Source of the DNA: Diplonema japonicum
Lineage: Eukaryota > Euglenozoa > Diplonemea > Diplonemida > Diplonemidae
Reading direction: 5' to 3'
Length of the DNA: 64,000 nt
Assembly (NCBI GenBank): GCA_964019335.1
Contig: OZ025724.1
Coordinates: 186,001 to 250,000 of the forward strand
Position numbers and translations under genes: made by a program. Under the pieces are notes generated by a model that was given only the letters and a program-made list of their open reading frames with translations, was not told the DNA's origin and did not search any database. Of this stretch, positions 38,448-47,981 are shown piece by piece. Position 1 is the stretch's first letter; the number at the start of each line of letters is the position of its first letter.

Positions 38448-40554
38448 CAGCACGCCAGGGTGTAACGAGCGACAGGCTGGCTGACGAAAGTAGACCGGGG
38501 CTTCAAAGGCCCAGAAGAGAGATCCTTAGAATCTATTTCAGGAATTGCCGCGTGCCGGTGCGTAGGAGTCCCAATGAAGACAGTAAGCTGACCGACTATA
38601 GGGGCCAAAAGGTGCAGAGTAGAAACCGACATGTAAGTAAGACGGTGGAGGGACAGGATAAGGGGGTGGAACTCAGTGTCTGTAGAAATCAAACCAGAGT
38701 TCCCATCGAGGAAGGACCCCAGCCAATGTGACAACGTTTCGGGCTGGGGGACACCCCGTGAATCCAATTCCTGAGGTTTGGAGTACTCCGCACGAAGAAC
38801 CAACCTGAGGTAAAAATATTTAAGAAGGTTCAATTTTACTTTCTTGGTGACCCCTTCAGATAATTCGACCGCGGTATCGACCGGATCAGGGAGCCTACCG
38901 CAAGACAGCAAAGTATCGGTCATCGCCATTGCAGTTTTGCTTGGTTTGTCAGAAACCTTTTCCCAGATGATTTGAAGCACCTCTGCAGCTAATGATGACG
39001 GCAAGGCCCCTGCAACATTGCTTGTCACAGACCGGAAAAGATCGAGCTTACCTTCCTTTACGAGAAACGGAAGCAGTTTACCGCACATTGCAGGTGTTAA
39101 AACAAACAAATCTGTCTTTGCAATGCTGGCAAGGACCTTCCAAGCTTTTTTGTCAATACAGATTTCGATTGATTTCTTAACGGCTTCTAGTGAAGGTGGT
39201 GTTGAGGACTTCAACATTGCAGTGGCGTCGGAGAGGGATTTGACTGTGACGGGTTTTTGGTTCAGCGTCTTGAAACGGGAAAGAATGTCCTGCGTCTTTT
39301 GCGTAGATGTCTCGATTTTAATGACGGTTGCATGGGGTTGCTTCTTGACGTCTGACTTAAGCATCGCACCGGCGAGAGTTTTGGCCCCGACTTCGGATGT
39401 TTCGAAAAATATTTTATCGTCAACTGACAACCAGTGCTGGCCTCGTAGGGTAGCGTACCTCATGACCCGCGAGCCTATTTTCTCAGCGTTTTCAATCGGT
39501 GTGAACGATTTCACGCTTCCAGACTGCGTACTGAACGTCAGATCGATCGATAACGCTTTAGCAACACCCGTTTTCTCGTTAAACGTTACGATATTTGCTA
39601 CGTTTTCGTCTGTGAAGGCCACCGTGGCCTTGTCCGATTTCACGTTCAGTTTCTCGCAGCCCTTCACCTCCTTGAAGTCGAAGCCTTGCGCGACCGGGCT
39701 CTGCTTCACAACTCCGTTCTTCGTCACGAGAACCCAATGCTGGTTCGCCTCCAGGTGCAACGCCGTGAAGTCCTCCACCTTGTACTTCCCTACAGCAAGC
39801 ACTGTGAACGATCGGGGGAGCACCCGGTACACCCTGACCGTGTTTCGGGCTTCTTTTCTTATGGCGTACACGAAGTAGGATTCATCGTCGATTTCCACAC
39901 CTGCAGCCGCCCAAATCACTTCACCGTCTGCACCATCGTCAAATGGGTCTGACAACGGGCCTGCCAGCTCCGTTGTGTAAGGGTTGAAGATGTGAATGAA
40001 GTCGGCACCCTTTGTGAAGACTGCGACAGCTTGGGTTCTGAGGAAGCCGGTTGCTGGGTTGACCTGGGGGGGCAGGATGTGCGTCACCTCCGACCCCACA
40101 TGAATCCCTGTTTGGAAATGTAAAAAAAAAAAAAAAAGAAAATTCTTTTTCCCCCCCCAAAAAAAAAATACCTGGTGCCAAATGAACTGCTTTGTCAAAC
40201 CCTGCAGACCACGTTACAAGGTGGTCAGGGCGAACCGCCGCCATATATCTGCCGGGGGGGTGAAGGGTATGGGGGTGGGGGCGGGGTGGACATACCTCTT
40301 CTGCGCAACGACGTTTCCGAACTTATGGGAACACACGGATACTATTTCACTGCCTGTTTTCACGGGCCATTCTCTGTCCTTGGCGTCAGTGTAGTGTACC
40401 TGTTTTAGGAAGATGTGATGGGTGGGTTCCAGTGTTTCGTTCTCTTTTGTCATACCCTAACGCCCTTGTCCTTCATCACCACCAGCACACTGTCTCCGTC
40501 ACCTGTCATTGTCGTCACCGTCCCGTGCACTTGCGCTGAGAGTTGCATGCTCAT
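38447..40554 (-). CDS. four-exon beta-propeller protein, possibly NOL11/UTP-like
   Basis: Exons 40554-40456, 40399-40296, 40248-40172 and 40107-38447 join in frame to 646 residues. Introns of 56, 47 and 64 bp start GTATG or GTATT and end CAG. The start is MSMQLSAQVHG (a second Met lies two codons later). The N-terminal ~350 residues look like a WD-type propeller (EWPVKTGSEIVSVC, HLVTWSAGFDKAVHLAPG, QHWVLVTKNG, QHWLSVDDKIFF). The C-terminal ~250 are helical (KKAWKVLASIAKTDLFVL, LLKYFYLRLVL). This overall plan and the propeller-to-helix length recall NOL11 of the t-UTP complex in rRNA processing, but similarity is faint. The stop TGA merges into a sense A-tract. Confidence 0.55.
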
Positions 40555-40621
40555 TTTATTTGATTTTTCTTTTTTTTTTTTTTTTTTTTTTCCGTCTCCC
40601 GCCCTCCCACAACGGGTTTCC

Positions 40622-40652
<31 letters not shown>

Positions 40653-40754
40653 CCTTCTTTCAAATGCTATGTGAAAATATGTTGGGGAAAAAAAAAAAAA
40701 AAAAAAAAAAAACATTTCGCATTACACACACACATATGATGCAAACTACACATA

Positions 40755-40806
40755 TTAGTTAAAGGAGGTTCTTGTGAGACGCCCCCTTGTTCTCCTCCAC
40801 TACCTA
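40755..40806 (+). repeat. dispersed repeat R1 (copy 3 of 3)
   Basis: TTAGTTAAAGGAGGTTCTTG then GAGACGCCCCCTTGTTCTC. Best match is 17935-17982; 17278-17310 shares the first half. Confidence 0.6.
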
Positions 40807-41281
40807 TGCATCAAGACTACTAGTTCGTTGAAACGACACAAAAGGCTGCCTTACCCTAGGTTACCAAGTGAAGCAGTTTTTGTTGTACCCTCTTTAGGGA
40901 GTCAGTGGAATCTGACCAGAAATTCGGCCCAAGGGGCCCCCCGTTCATCATTTCTTTTTTGTTGAAAAAAAGAAAGAAAATGCGGTGACTACCGTCTCAT
41001 AGTAAATATAAAGGAAACAAAAAAAAGAGAAAAATAATTCTTTATGACTATATGTCTTTGTTGTTCGCACGAACAAAAAAGGTTTTTTAAAAAGCTGCGA
41101 AAGTTTTTGCTCGGCACAAGTTGCATATAGTTATAAAATCATTTTTTGAAAGATAAATATTTGTAACTAAAAAAAAACTCACACGAGGCACTCGAGGAAA
41201 CAGAAGCAATCTTGCCTCTCTACAAGGGAAACAGGTTGCCTTCTGCAACACTTAGAACCCCACAAGTAGCGATAAAAAAAA

Positions 41282-41327
41282 AACTATTCTTTTAAGGTAT
41301 GCGTTTTTGCGCTCACCGGCCGCGCTG
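41282..41327 (-). mobile_element. solo 3' tail of the full-length LINE family
   Basis: Forty-six bases identical to 22147-22192, extending to the ORF2 stop codon region with two changes. Flanked on both sides by A-runs (plus strand). A minimal 5'-truncated insertion, or a SINE that borrows the LINE tail. Confidence 0.8.
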
Positions 41328-41434
41328 TACTTAAAAAAAAGAAGAAGAAAAAAAGGGGGGGGGTATATAACCATCTTTCGTTTAAAAAGAAAAAAAGAAA
41401 GAATCATCGGATTTCTTTTGTAACATTTATCGTC

Positions 41435-41470
<36 letters not shown>

Positions 41471-41503
41471 ATGCTACGTTTATACTGATAAAGCTGCAGC
41501 ATC

Positions 41504-42865
41504 TCACGGCTTGGGGTGAAGACAGGTAGGGTTACAACTCCTGTCACTAACTTCACCAGTATTGTAACTGCAAGGGTCGTAATGATTGAGATAGGCTGGT
41601 GTGCTCAAGGGCTGGTGCCACCACGCGCCAACAGCTTCTTGAATGGAGGTACCGTTTATTCTGAAGCCCATGAACTCCTCGTCATCCTGTGCTTCGCAAT
41701 GGGTGTGGCACGAATGGATGAAGGCACCATTCCCGTTCTTGTTGTAAGAACTTTCAGGAAACATGTCCGCCTTGAAGTCGGCGATGTACTTGTTCATCGT
41801 CACCATCTGTGTCGAGTTGCAATCGTTGGGGTGTTCAACGCAGTTCTGCCAGGGGCTGATTGAATTGCAATTATCGTTCGCGGTACCGTTCTGATTGGGA
41901 AACCCGGGCGCGACCTGACCCGCATAGATACACTCAATTTGGAACAGGTCGTATGCTGAATTAACAGCAAAGAAAGGAGCCTTGATGTGGGGATAAGTGT
42001 ACTGTGCGAAATTACACTTCCACTGCTCGTCTGCAGGGTACGCCGCGATGCACGCATCGTTCACGCCGAAGGTACTGTTCGCAATTTCAAAAATACTCCG
42101 GATCTGTGATTCATAAGCCGGGACACCGATCAGGTTCTTATGATCCAAGAAGAACCCCGACAATGCAGCTGACTTGAACACGTTCATAGAAGGAGCATTC
42201 GTTTGCAGCCATTTGTGAACGATATCCACATGGATGTAAGTGGACAATCCACCGGCAGAACACCCTGTTAAAAAGACTTTATTTGCGTTGGTAATGCCCA
42301 ACGGAAGGAGGGATTCAAGCACAGCATCGATGATGCGACGCCCACGGAAGTACAGAGGCTTACCCTTCACAACGAGGGGTTCGTCACGGTTCCCCGTGAA
42401 GCTGTTCCCGTCGCAGTACGCGAGGTACACTCTGTTGAAGTTGCAGAAATCGGGGTTCACTGTGCAGTTGTCCGACATTATGCCTTTCACTTTCATGGTG
42501 GAAGGCCATTGAGCTGAACTGCCAAGGGCAGAGAAGGACCTTCCGTAGCACCCCATGGCATCGTAGCACCACCCGCCCCCTTCAAAATATATCTGCCAGT
42601 CGTTTGTATTGTTGGGGTTTGCGGCTGGTGTGTAGTAGAACCCTGCTGGTGTGCCGTCCATGCAGACTGCTCCGTTTGCTACCTTGTCGTTCATCAGGTG
42701 CAGCTGCATTGCATTCCCAAGAAGGCCCGGACCGAACTCCACCCCCTTGAAGTCTGCATCGAAGACCCCTGCTCCTTTCCATTCCGGTGCATACCTCATC
42801 TCGCCTGCCGCGAAACGGGTGCTCATCGCTATAAATGCGAGAAATGGTTTTAAAATGTACTTCAT
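41504..42865 (-). CDS. pectin acetylesterase/Notum-family esterase, copy 1
   Basis: 453 residues from ATG 42865 (MKYILKPFLAFIAMSTRFAA, signal peptide ~1-21), not from the upstream in-frame Met at 43150, which would add a long non-coding-like leader. Family motifs: oxyanion GGGWC at 96-100, nucleophile GCSAGG at 201-206, acid region NSAYD at 302-306, His in SCHTHC at 385-390. Many conserved Cys point to a secreted, disulphide-rich alpha/beta hydrolase. Plant and bacterial relatives remove acetyl groups from pectin; animal Notum removes palmitoleate. Here NSAYD is followed by LFQ instead of the usual SWQ. Last copy of the eight-gene array in transcription order. Confidence 0.9.
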   Translation of the reverse strand: MKYILKPFLAFIAMSTRFAAGEMRYAPEWKGAGVFDADFKGVEFGPGLLGNAMQLHLMNDKVANGAVCMDGTPAGFYYTPAANPNNTNDWQIYFEGGGWCYDAMGCYGRSFSALGSSAQWPSTMKVKGIMSDNCTVNPDFCNFNRVYLAYCDGNSFTGNRDEPLVVKGKPLYFRGRRIIDAVLESLLPLGITNANKVFLTGCSAGGLSTYIHVDIVHKWLQTNAPSMNVFKSAALSGFFLDHKNLIGVPAYESQIRSIFEIANSTFGVNDACIAAYPADEQWKCNFAQYTYPHIKAPFFAVNSAYDLFQIECIYAGQVAPGFPNQNGTANDNCNSISPWQNCVEHPNDCNSTQMVTMNKYIADFKADMFPESSYNKNGNGAFIHSCHTHCEAQDDEEFMGFRINGTSIQEAVGAWWHQPLSTPAYLNHYDPCSYNTGEVSDRSCNPTCLHPKP

Positions 42866-43736
42866 TTCTTTTTTTTTTTTCCCCCTGAATTTTTTTTTTT
42901 TTGGCCCCAGTTGGTAGATTAACAGATTGTTTTCAAAAATAAGAAAAAAAAAATAAAAAAAAACGTGTGGGGCAATAGGGTGTAAAGAAACGAAAACAGA
43001 TCTTACTTGTTTTATATATGAGTCTGTCCGGAAAGAAATGTGAACAAATGACCCTCTTTTGCAACGGAATACCCTCGGAAGATTTATAAAGTACAAAAGT
43101 AGTCCGACACCACTTTGTGTGCAGAATTGCAGTCTAAGCTTGAACACCACTTAGGTCACAACGCGCGCCGTTTGTTTCATTTCTAAAACGCGCGCGTGCA
43201 AAACATGCTTTTAGAATGGTTTCTTTTTGGTTTTTGGCATTCGGAAATTGTAAAAAACGACTCTGGTTGTACCCAGGGTCACAAGTGTGTATGTGCACCA
43301 CTTTTATGCACCCTAGGTGCTGTATTTCAAGCAATATTTTAAACATTCTTTTCCCGACCTCTGTTCTTCGCTTCCCGGGGGCAACCGGTTGCAAAGCCTG
43401 CCACCCTCATGATCGCAATTGAAAGAACTGCGGCAGGTACACCATATATGTCATCTTCCTATGGTTGCATGCTGCCCTTTTTTTTTTTTTTTTTGCTCAA
43501 AAAATCAAAACAAATGATTTTCGAACTGCCAGTTTTTTCTTTTTCTTTTTTCATTCTTTTTTCTTTTCTTTATTCACTTTGTAAACGTTAGCCAGATATA
43601 CAAAAACACGTCACACCACGTTCACCCATCACCAACAGGTGGCCCGTTCCACAGTATATGTTACAAGAGCATCGCGCTCCTTTCAAAGTTACGGCCGCAA
43701 TAGAAGACCGTTCGTAGATTGATTTTCAATACCACT
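42866..43736. other. spacer between esterase copies 1 and 2
   Basis: Holds A/T tracts, a CG-rich palindromic patch near 43160-43200 and, near 43455-43480, an inverted match to the inside of the 17.5-kb MITE (GGTTGCATGCTGCCC). No gene seen. Confidence 0.5.
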
Positions 43737-45026
43737 TTACGTATGCAGGCGAGTGGCTAGAGGGGCGGGGTGAAGGCACGTGGGGTTGCATGCCCGTGGC
43801 CCTTCCTCTCCGGTATTGTACAAGCAAGGGTCGTAGTTGTTCTCCCAAGCGGGTACTTTATCACTGAACCACCACTTGCTGACCGCATCCCGCATCGTCA
43901 CATTGCGCACCTTGAAGCCAATCCAATCAGGGTCATGGATACCCTCGACATGTGTGTGGCACGAGTGGATGAAAGCGCCGTTCCCGTTCTTCCTGTAAGT
44001 CTCAGGGGCCGTGAGGTCCGCCATGAAGTCGGTGATGTACTTGTTCATCCTGACCATCTGTGTCGAGGTGCAGTTCTCAGGGTTCGCAACGCATGCTTTC
44101 CAGCCATCGATCGCGTTGCAGTCTCCGTTCAGGGTCGATGTTTGATACGGGAAACCAGGTACCAGCTCAGAACCCAGTACACACCCTGTCTGCCATTGAT
44201 CGTATGCTGAGTTGATCACCATCACAGGGGCCTCCAGATGGGGGTAGGTGTACTGGGCGAAGTTGCACTTCCACTTCTCCCCCGGAAGCTGTGCCGCGAT
44301 GCACGCATCGTTCACACCGTGCGTGCTGTTTGAAATCTCGAAGATGTTCTTAATTTCCCGCTCGAACACATGCTTCCCTTGAAGTGTCTGGTGGTTAAGG
44401 AAGAATCCGGAGTAAGGAAGGACCTTGAACACCTTCAGGTTTGGTGCCCGCTCCTTCAGGAAGTTGTAGATGTGGTCTGCCTGAAGGATGGCCGCAAGAC
44501 CCCCAGCCGAGCCCCCCGAAAGGAGAACCTTCTCGGCATCCCACAGCCCGATCACCCGTAAGGTATTTAGCATTGCGTCCAAGATGCGACGCCCACGGAA
44601 GTACAGAGGCTTCCCCTTCACGTAGAGGGGTTCGTCACGGTTTCCTGCCCAGCTGTTCCCGTCGCAGTAGGCTACAAAGATGGTGTTGTACAAGCAGAAG
44701 TCGGGGTTCACTGTGCAGTTCGGGGACATGAGACCACCCCCGCCGCCCGCTGTTTCTGTCCAGTTCACAGAGCTCCCCAATATTGTCTGCGTCCTCCCGT
44801 AGCAGTCCATGTCGTCGTAGCACCACCCTCCTCCTTCGAACGAGATCTGCCAGTTGTGTCTGTTCTCCAGACTCGTTGTGATCGAGTAGTAGAACCCTGC
44901 GGGCGATCCGTCCAGGCACACTGCCCCTTCATCAGCATATTCTTCCATCAGGTACAGTCGCATCGCCCCAGGGTGGCGTGTCAAACCGAGTGCTGCAATG
45001 CAATGCAAAAGTAGCCCAACTTGCAT
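43737..45026 (-). CDS. pectin acetylesterase/Notum-family esterase, copy 2
   Basis: 429 residues, start MQVGLLLHCIAALGLTRHPG, a shorter leader than copies 1, 4, 7 and 8: it lacks the WKGAG-DADFKG segment. Motifs: FEGGGWCYDDMDCYGR, nucleophile SGGSAGGLAA (Gly replaces the usual Cys before Ser), INSAYDQWQTGC, FIHSCHTHVEG. Forms a subfamily with copy 3, sharing long identical stretches. Probably secreted. Confidence 0.88.
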   Translation of the reverse strand: MQVGLLLHCIAALGLTRHPGAMRLYLMEEYADEGAVCLDGSPAGFYYSITTSLENRHNWQISFEGGGWCYDDMDCYGRTQTILGSSVNWTETAGGGGGLMSPNCTVNPDFCLYNTIFVAYCDGNSWAGNRDEPLYVKGKPLYFRGRRILDAMLNTLRVIGLWDAEKVLLSGGSAGGLAAILQADHIYNFLKERAPNLKVFKVLPYSGFFLNHQTLQGKHVFEREIKNIFEISNSTHGVNDACIAAQLPGEKWKCNFAQYTYPHLEAPVMVINSAYDQWQTGCVLGSELVPGFPYQTSTLNGDCNAIDGWKACVANPENCTSTQMVRMNKYITDFMADLTAPETYRKNGNGAFIHSCHTHVEGIHDPDWIGFKVRNVTMRDAVSKWWFSDKVPAWENNYDPCLYNTGEEGPRACNPTCLHPAPLATRLHT

Positions 45027-45221
45027 TTTATTTATTTTGTTTGGCCGGTCGGCCTGAGAAGATGGAAGAGACTAGGTACAGAAAGAAAATATATGAGACA
45101 AGAGGGCAACCCCTCTCCCTTTACACTTACTTCACTCTGCTGGGAAACAATAAAAAAAAAAAAAATCGCTTTGATTGGGACGTTGGTAATAACAGAAATG
45201 AACTAAAATAATGCAATATTC

Positions 45222-46499
45222 TTAAAATGGGTGAGAGCCCAGAGGGGGGGGGTGAAGACACGTGGGGTTGCAGTCCCGTGGCCCCTTCTCTCCGGTTTTG
45301 TACAAGCAAGGGTCGTAGTTGTTCTCCCAAGAAGGAGTGTCAGTCTCATACCACCACTTGCTGACCGCATCCCGCATCGTCACATTGCGCACCGTGAAGC
45401 CTTCCCACAAGGGATCGATAATGCCTTCAACATGTGTGTGGCACGAGTGGATGAAAGCGCCGTTCCCGTTCTTCCTGTAAGTCTCCGGGGCCGTGAGGTC
45501 CGCCATGAAGTCAGTGATGTACTCGTTCATCCTGACCATCTGTGTCGAGGTGCAGTTGTCGGGGTTCGCAACGCACTCTTTCCAGCCATCGATCGCGTTG
45601 CAGTCTCCGTTCAGGGTCGATGTCTGGTCAGGGAAACCAGGTACCAGCTTAGAACCCATCACGCACCCTGTCTGCCATTGATCGTATGCTGAGTTGATCA
45701 CCATCACAGGGAAGTCCAGATGGGGGTAGGTGTACTGGGCGAAGTTGCACTTCCACTGCTCCCCCGGAAGCTGTGCTGCGGTGCACGCATCGTTCACACC
45801 GTGCGTGCTGTTTGAAATCTCGAAGATGTTCTTAATTTCCCGTTCGTACACCCGTTCGCCATGGATGTTTTTGTGGTTCAAGAAAAACCCCGAAACAGGG
45901 GCAACCTTGAACACCTTCAGGTTTGGTGCCCGCTCCTTCAGGAAGTTGTAGATGTGGTCTGCCTGAAGGATGGCCGCAAGACCCCCAGCCGAGCTTCCGG
46001 AGATGAGAACTTTTTCAGCATTCCAAAACCCAATTATTTTCAAGGTGTTTAGCATTGCGTCCAAGATGCGACGCCCACGGAAGTACAGAGGCTTACCCTT
46101 CACGTAGAGGGGTTCATCACGGTTTCCTGCCCAGCTGTTCCCGTCGCAGTAGGTGACGAAAATAGTGTTGAACAAGCAGAAGTCAGGGTTTATTGTGCAG
46201 TTCGGGGACATGAGACCACCCCCGCCGCCCGCTGTTTCTGTCCAGTTCACAGAGCTCCCCAATATTGTCTGTGACCTCCCGTAGCAGTCCATGTCGTCGT
46301 AGCACCACCCTCCTCCTTCGAACGAGATCTGCCAGTTGTGTCTGTTCTCCAGACTCGTTGTGATCGAGTAGTAGAACCCTGCGGGCGATCCGTCCAGGCA
46401 CACTGCTCCTTCATCGACAGAATCCTCCATCAGGTGCAGTCGCATCGCTCCAGGGTGGCGTGTCACACCGAGTGCTGCAATGCAAAGGAGCGTTTGCAT
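45222..46499 (-). CDS. pectin acetylesterase/Notum-family esterase, copy 3
   Basis: 425 residues, start MQTLLCIAALGVTRHPGAMR. Closest to copy 2 (same leader type and TETAGGGGGLMSPNC). The nucleophile loop is SGSSAGGLAA, a third variant. NSAYDQWQTGC and SCHTHVEG are intact. It is 195 bp upstream of copy 2. Secreted esterase by family. Confidence 0.88.
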   Translation of the reverse strand: MQTLLCIAALGVTRHPGAMRLHLMEDSVDEGAVCLDGSPAGFYYSITTSLENRHNWQISFEGGGWCYDDMDCYGRSQTILGSSVNWTETAGGGGGLMSPNCTINPDFCLFNTIFVTYCDGNSWAGNRDEPLYVKGKPLYFRGRRILDAMLNTLKIIGFWNAEKVLISGSSAGGLAAILQADHIYNFLKERAPNLKVFKVAPVSGFFLNHKNIHGERVYEREIKNIFEISNSTHGVNDACTAAQLPGEQWKCNFAQYTYPHLDFPVMVINSAYDQWQTGCVMGSKLVPGFPDQTSTLNGDCNAIDGWKECVANPDNCTSTQMVRMNEYITDFMADLTAPETYRKNGNGAFIHSCHTHVEGIIDPLWEGFTVRNVTMRDAVSKWWYETDTPSWENNYDPCLYKTGEKGPRDCNPTCLHPPPLGSHPF

Positions 46500-47320
46500 T
46501 TTCTTTTATCCTATTCACTCAAATAATAAAGTATTGTCATATTTTTCTTTCTATAACAAGGGAGAGGGGAGGGGAGGGGGGAGACAGGCAAACCATGCTG
46601 GAAAGCAAAAATAAAATAGTAATTTTCTCCCGCTGAGACTTTTTTTTTTCTCGGCGATATTAAATCCGAGAGGCCAGCATGAGCAGGTGGTGACTACGTT
46701 CTCCTTTATCAAGTGCTCGTGGTTCGTGAGAGTTTAAATGTAGTCTATCATCAAACTCTGGCCAGGCTCCGCATCCCACTGGGTGGCGGGATCCGTTTCA
46801 TCTTCTCTTCCTTCTTCCTCAATACCCTCATCCTTGCGCCTTTCTTTAGCGATCCCATCTCATTCAAACACTCTTCTAGAGTTTCAAGTGCGCAGCTCTC
46901 TCAAAAGAGAGGTCAGCCATTGCTGTGACGTGATTGGCTGTCGTGTCCTTTACACATTTGATCTTCTCATTTTTCAGCCCCCTCCAAAATCGTGATTCCT
47001 GTGAAATCTGTGTATATTCAGAGTTTTGTATACCCCCCCCCCCAGTGTGAGGCCCCCCCCCCCCCCCCCCCCCCCCGTGTGAGGCGGATCCTCACACTAA
47101 AAATAAAGGACCTCTTTATATCTGGGCACTGAGCCTAACTCGGGGGCTCAGGGGATTAACTCCTGATGTTAATTGATTTGGGGAAAAAATAAAAGAAATT
47201 CGAGTTTCAGTGTGGAGTGCTCTCTAAGCAAGGTGATGGGCAGCATCAACTACAAGGAAATAATAATAATCACAATAAAAGAGTAAAGAGCAAAAAAAAG
47301 GAAAAAAGAATAACTATTTA
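46500..47320. other. spacer upstream of esterase copy 3
   Basis: Contains a poly(C) tract (47032-47076) with a GTGTGAGG repeat on each side and a possible LINE-tail relic at 47199-47225 (TTCGAGTTTCAGTGTGGAG). No gene seen. Confidence 0.5.
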
Positions 47321-47466
47321 TTTAGTGAAAATAAGATCGTATGATTTTCACGCGTGGTGGCAGTGGTTTAACGAGTGGGTATATGACTTCACGAGCGAAG
47401 TGAGTGAAGTAACATCAACGAGTTAAACATGCCACCACAAGTGAAAATCGGATCTATTTCACTAAA
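47321..47466. mobile_element. foldback element, ~146 bp
   Basis: Left arm 47321-47372 (TTTAGTGAAAAT...GATTTTCAC...GTGGTGGCA...GTTTAAC) and right arm 47422-47466 are inverted copies with small gaps, leaving a loop of about 50 bp. Non-coding. It ends 7 bp from the next element. Confidence 0.55.
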
Positions 47467-47473
47467 CCCGTTG

Positions 47474-47767
47474 TTTTATTTAACGTCAGTCAGATTTGAA
47501 AGGGTGGGGTATTACAGGTTACAAGTTACAAGCTACAAATTCTACTGGGGTGCATTTGCGCCCCCCGACCCCTTGCTGTGCAGTGAAAATAGGGCAAGCG
47601 TGAATATAAAGTACTTTATATTCACTCATAAAGTAATTTTCATTTCTGCCCCTGTTTTCTTCCTAAAACAAGCCTGAAATCTGCCGTGAAAATAAAGTGA
47701 AGCGTGAAATAATGTGAAATATTATATTCACTCCCACCCTTGAAAATCTAACTGGAGTTATATAAAA
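47474..47767. mobile_element. MITE-like element with 35-bp terminal inverted repeats
   Basis: Left TIR 47474-47508 and right TIR 47733-47767 match in 29 of 35 positions when one is reversed (inner edge CCCACCCT on both). The 294-bp element has no ORF. Its centre has a perfect 26-bp palindrome at 47600-47625 around AAAGTACTTT. No transposase partner was seen here. Confidence 0.6.
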
Positions 47768-47981
47768 AAAAGAAAAATTCGATGTAAACTCCGAGAGAGC
47801 CGCAGGAGGGGTATGGACCGTACTTGGTAGTTTTCAGTTTCGGACATATCTCACGACTCTTCTAGGTGGCGCCCCAGATGGTAGGAGAGTACTGTACACA
47901 CAAAAAAGAAAAGAATAGACGTTATTTGTTCCGCTGCTGGGGAAGCCCTCTTCCACCCAATAAAATATGAAAAGGGAGCTT

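Larger units (their letters stand above)
40555..41503. other. spacer with repeat fragments
   Basis: Contains R1 at 40755-40806, the 41109-41148 repeat (partner 17063-17098), and the solo LINE tail at 41282-41327, among A/T tracts. No gene seen. Confidence 0.6.

Noticed and set aside
42866-43150. Upstream in-frame Met extending esterase copy 1 by 95 residues
   Set aside because: The added part translates A/T tracts, while the Met at 42865 starts a good signal peptide matching the other copies.
43134-43394. 86-codon minus frame upstream of esterase copy 1
   Set aside because: No recognisable domain. It lies in a spacer with palindromic and repeat fragments and does not join a neighbour by plausible introns.
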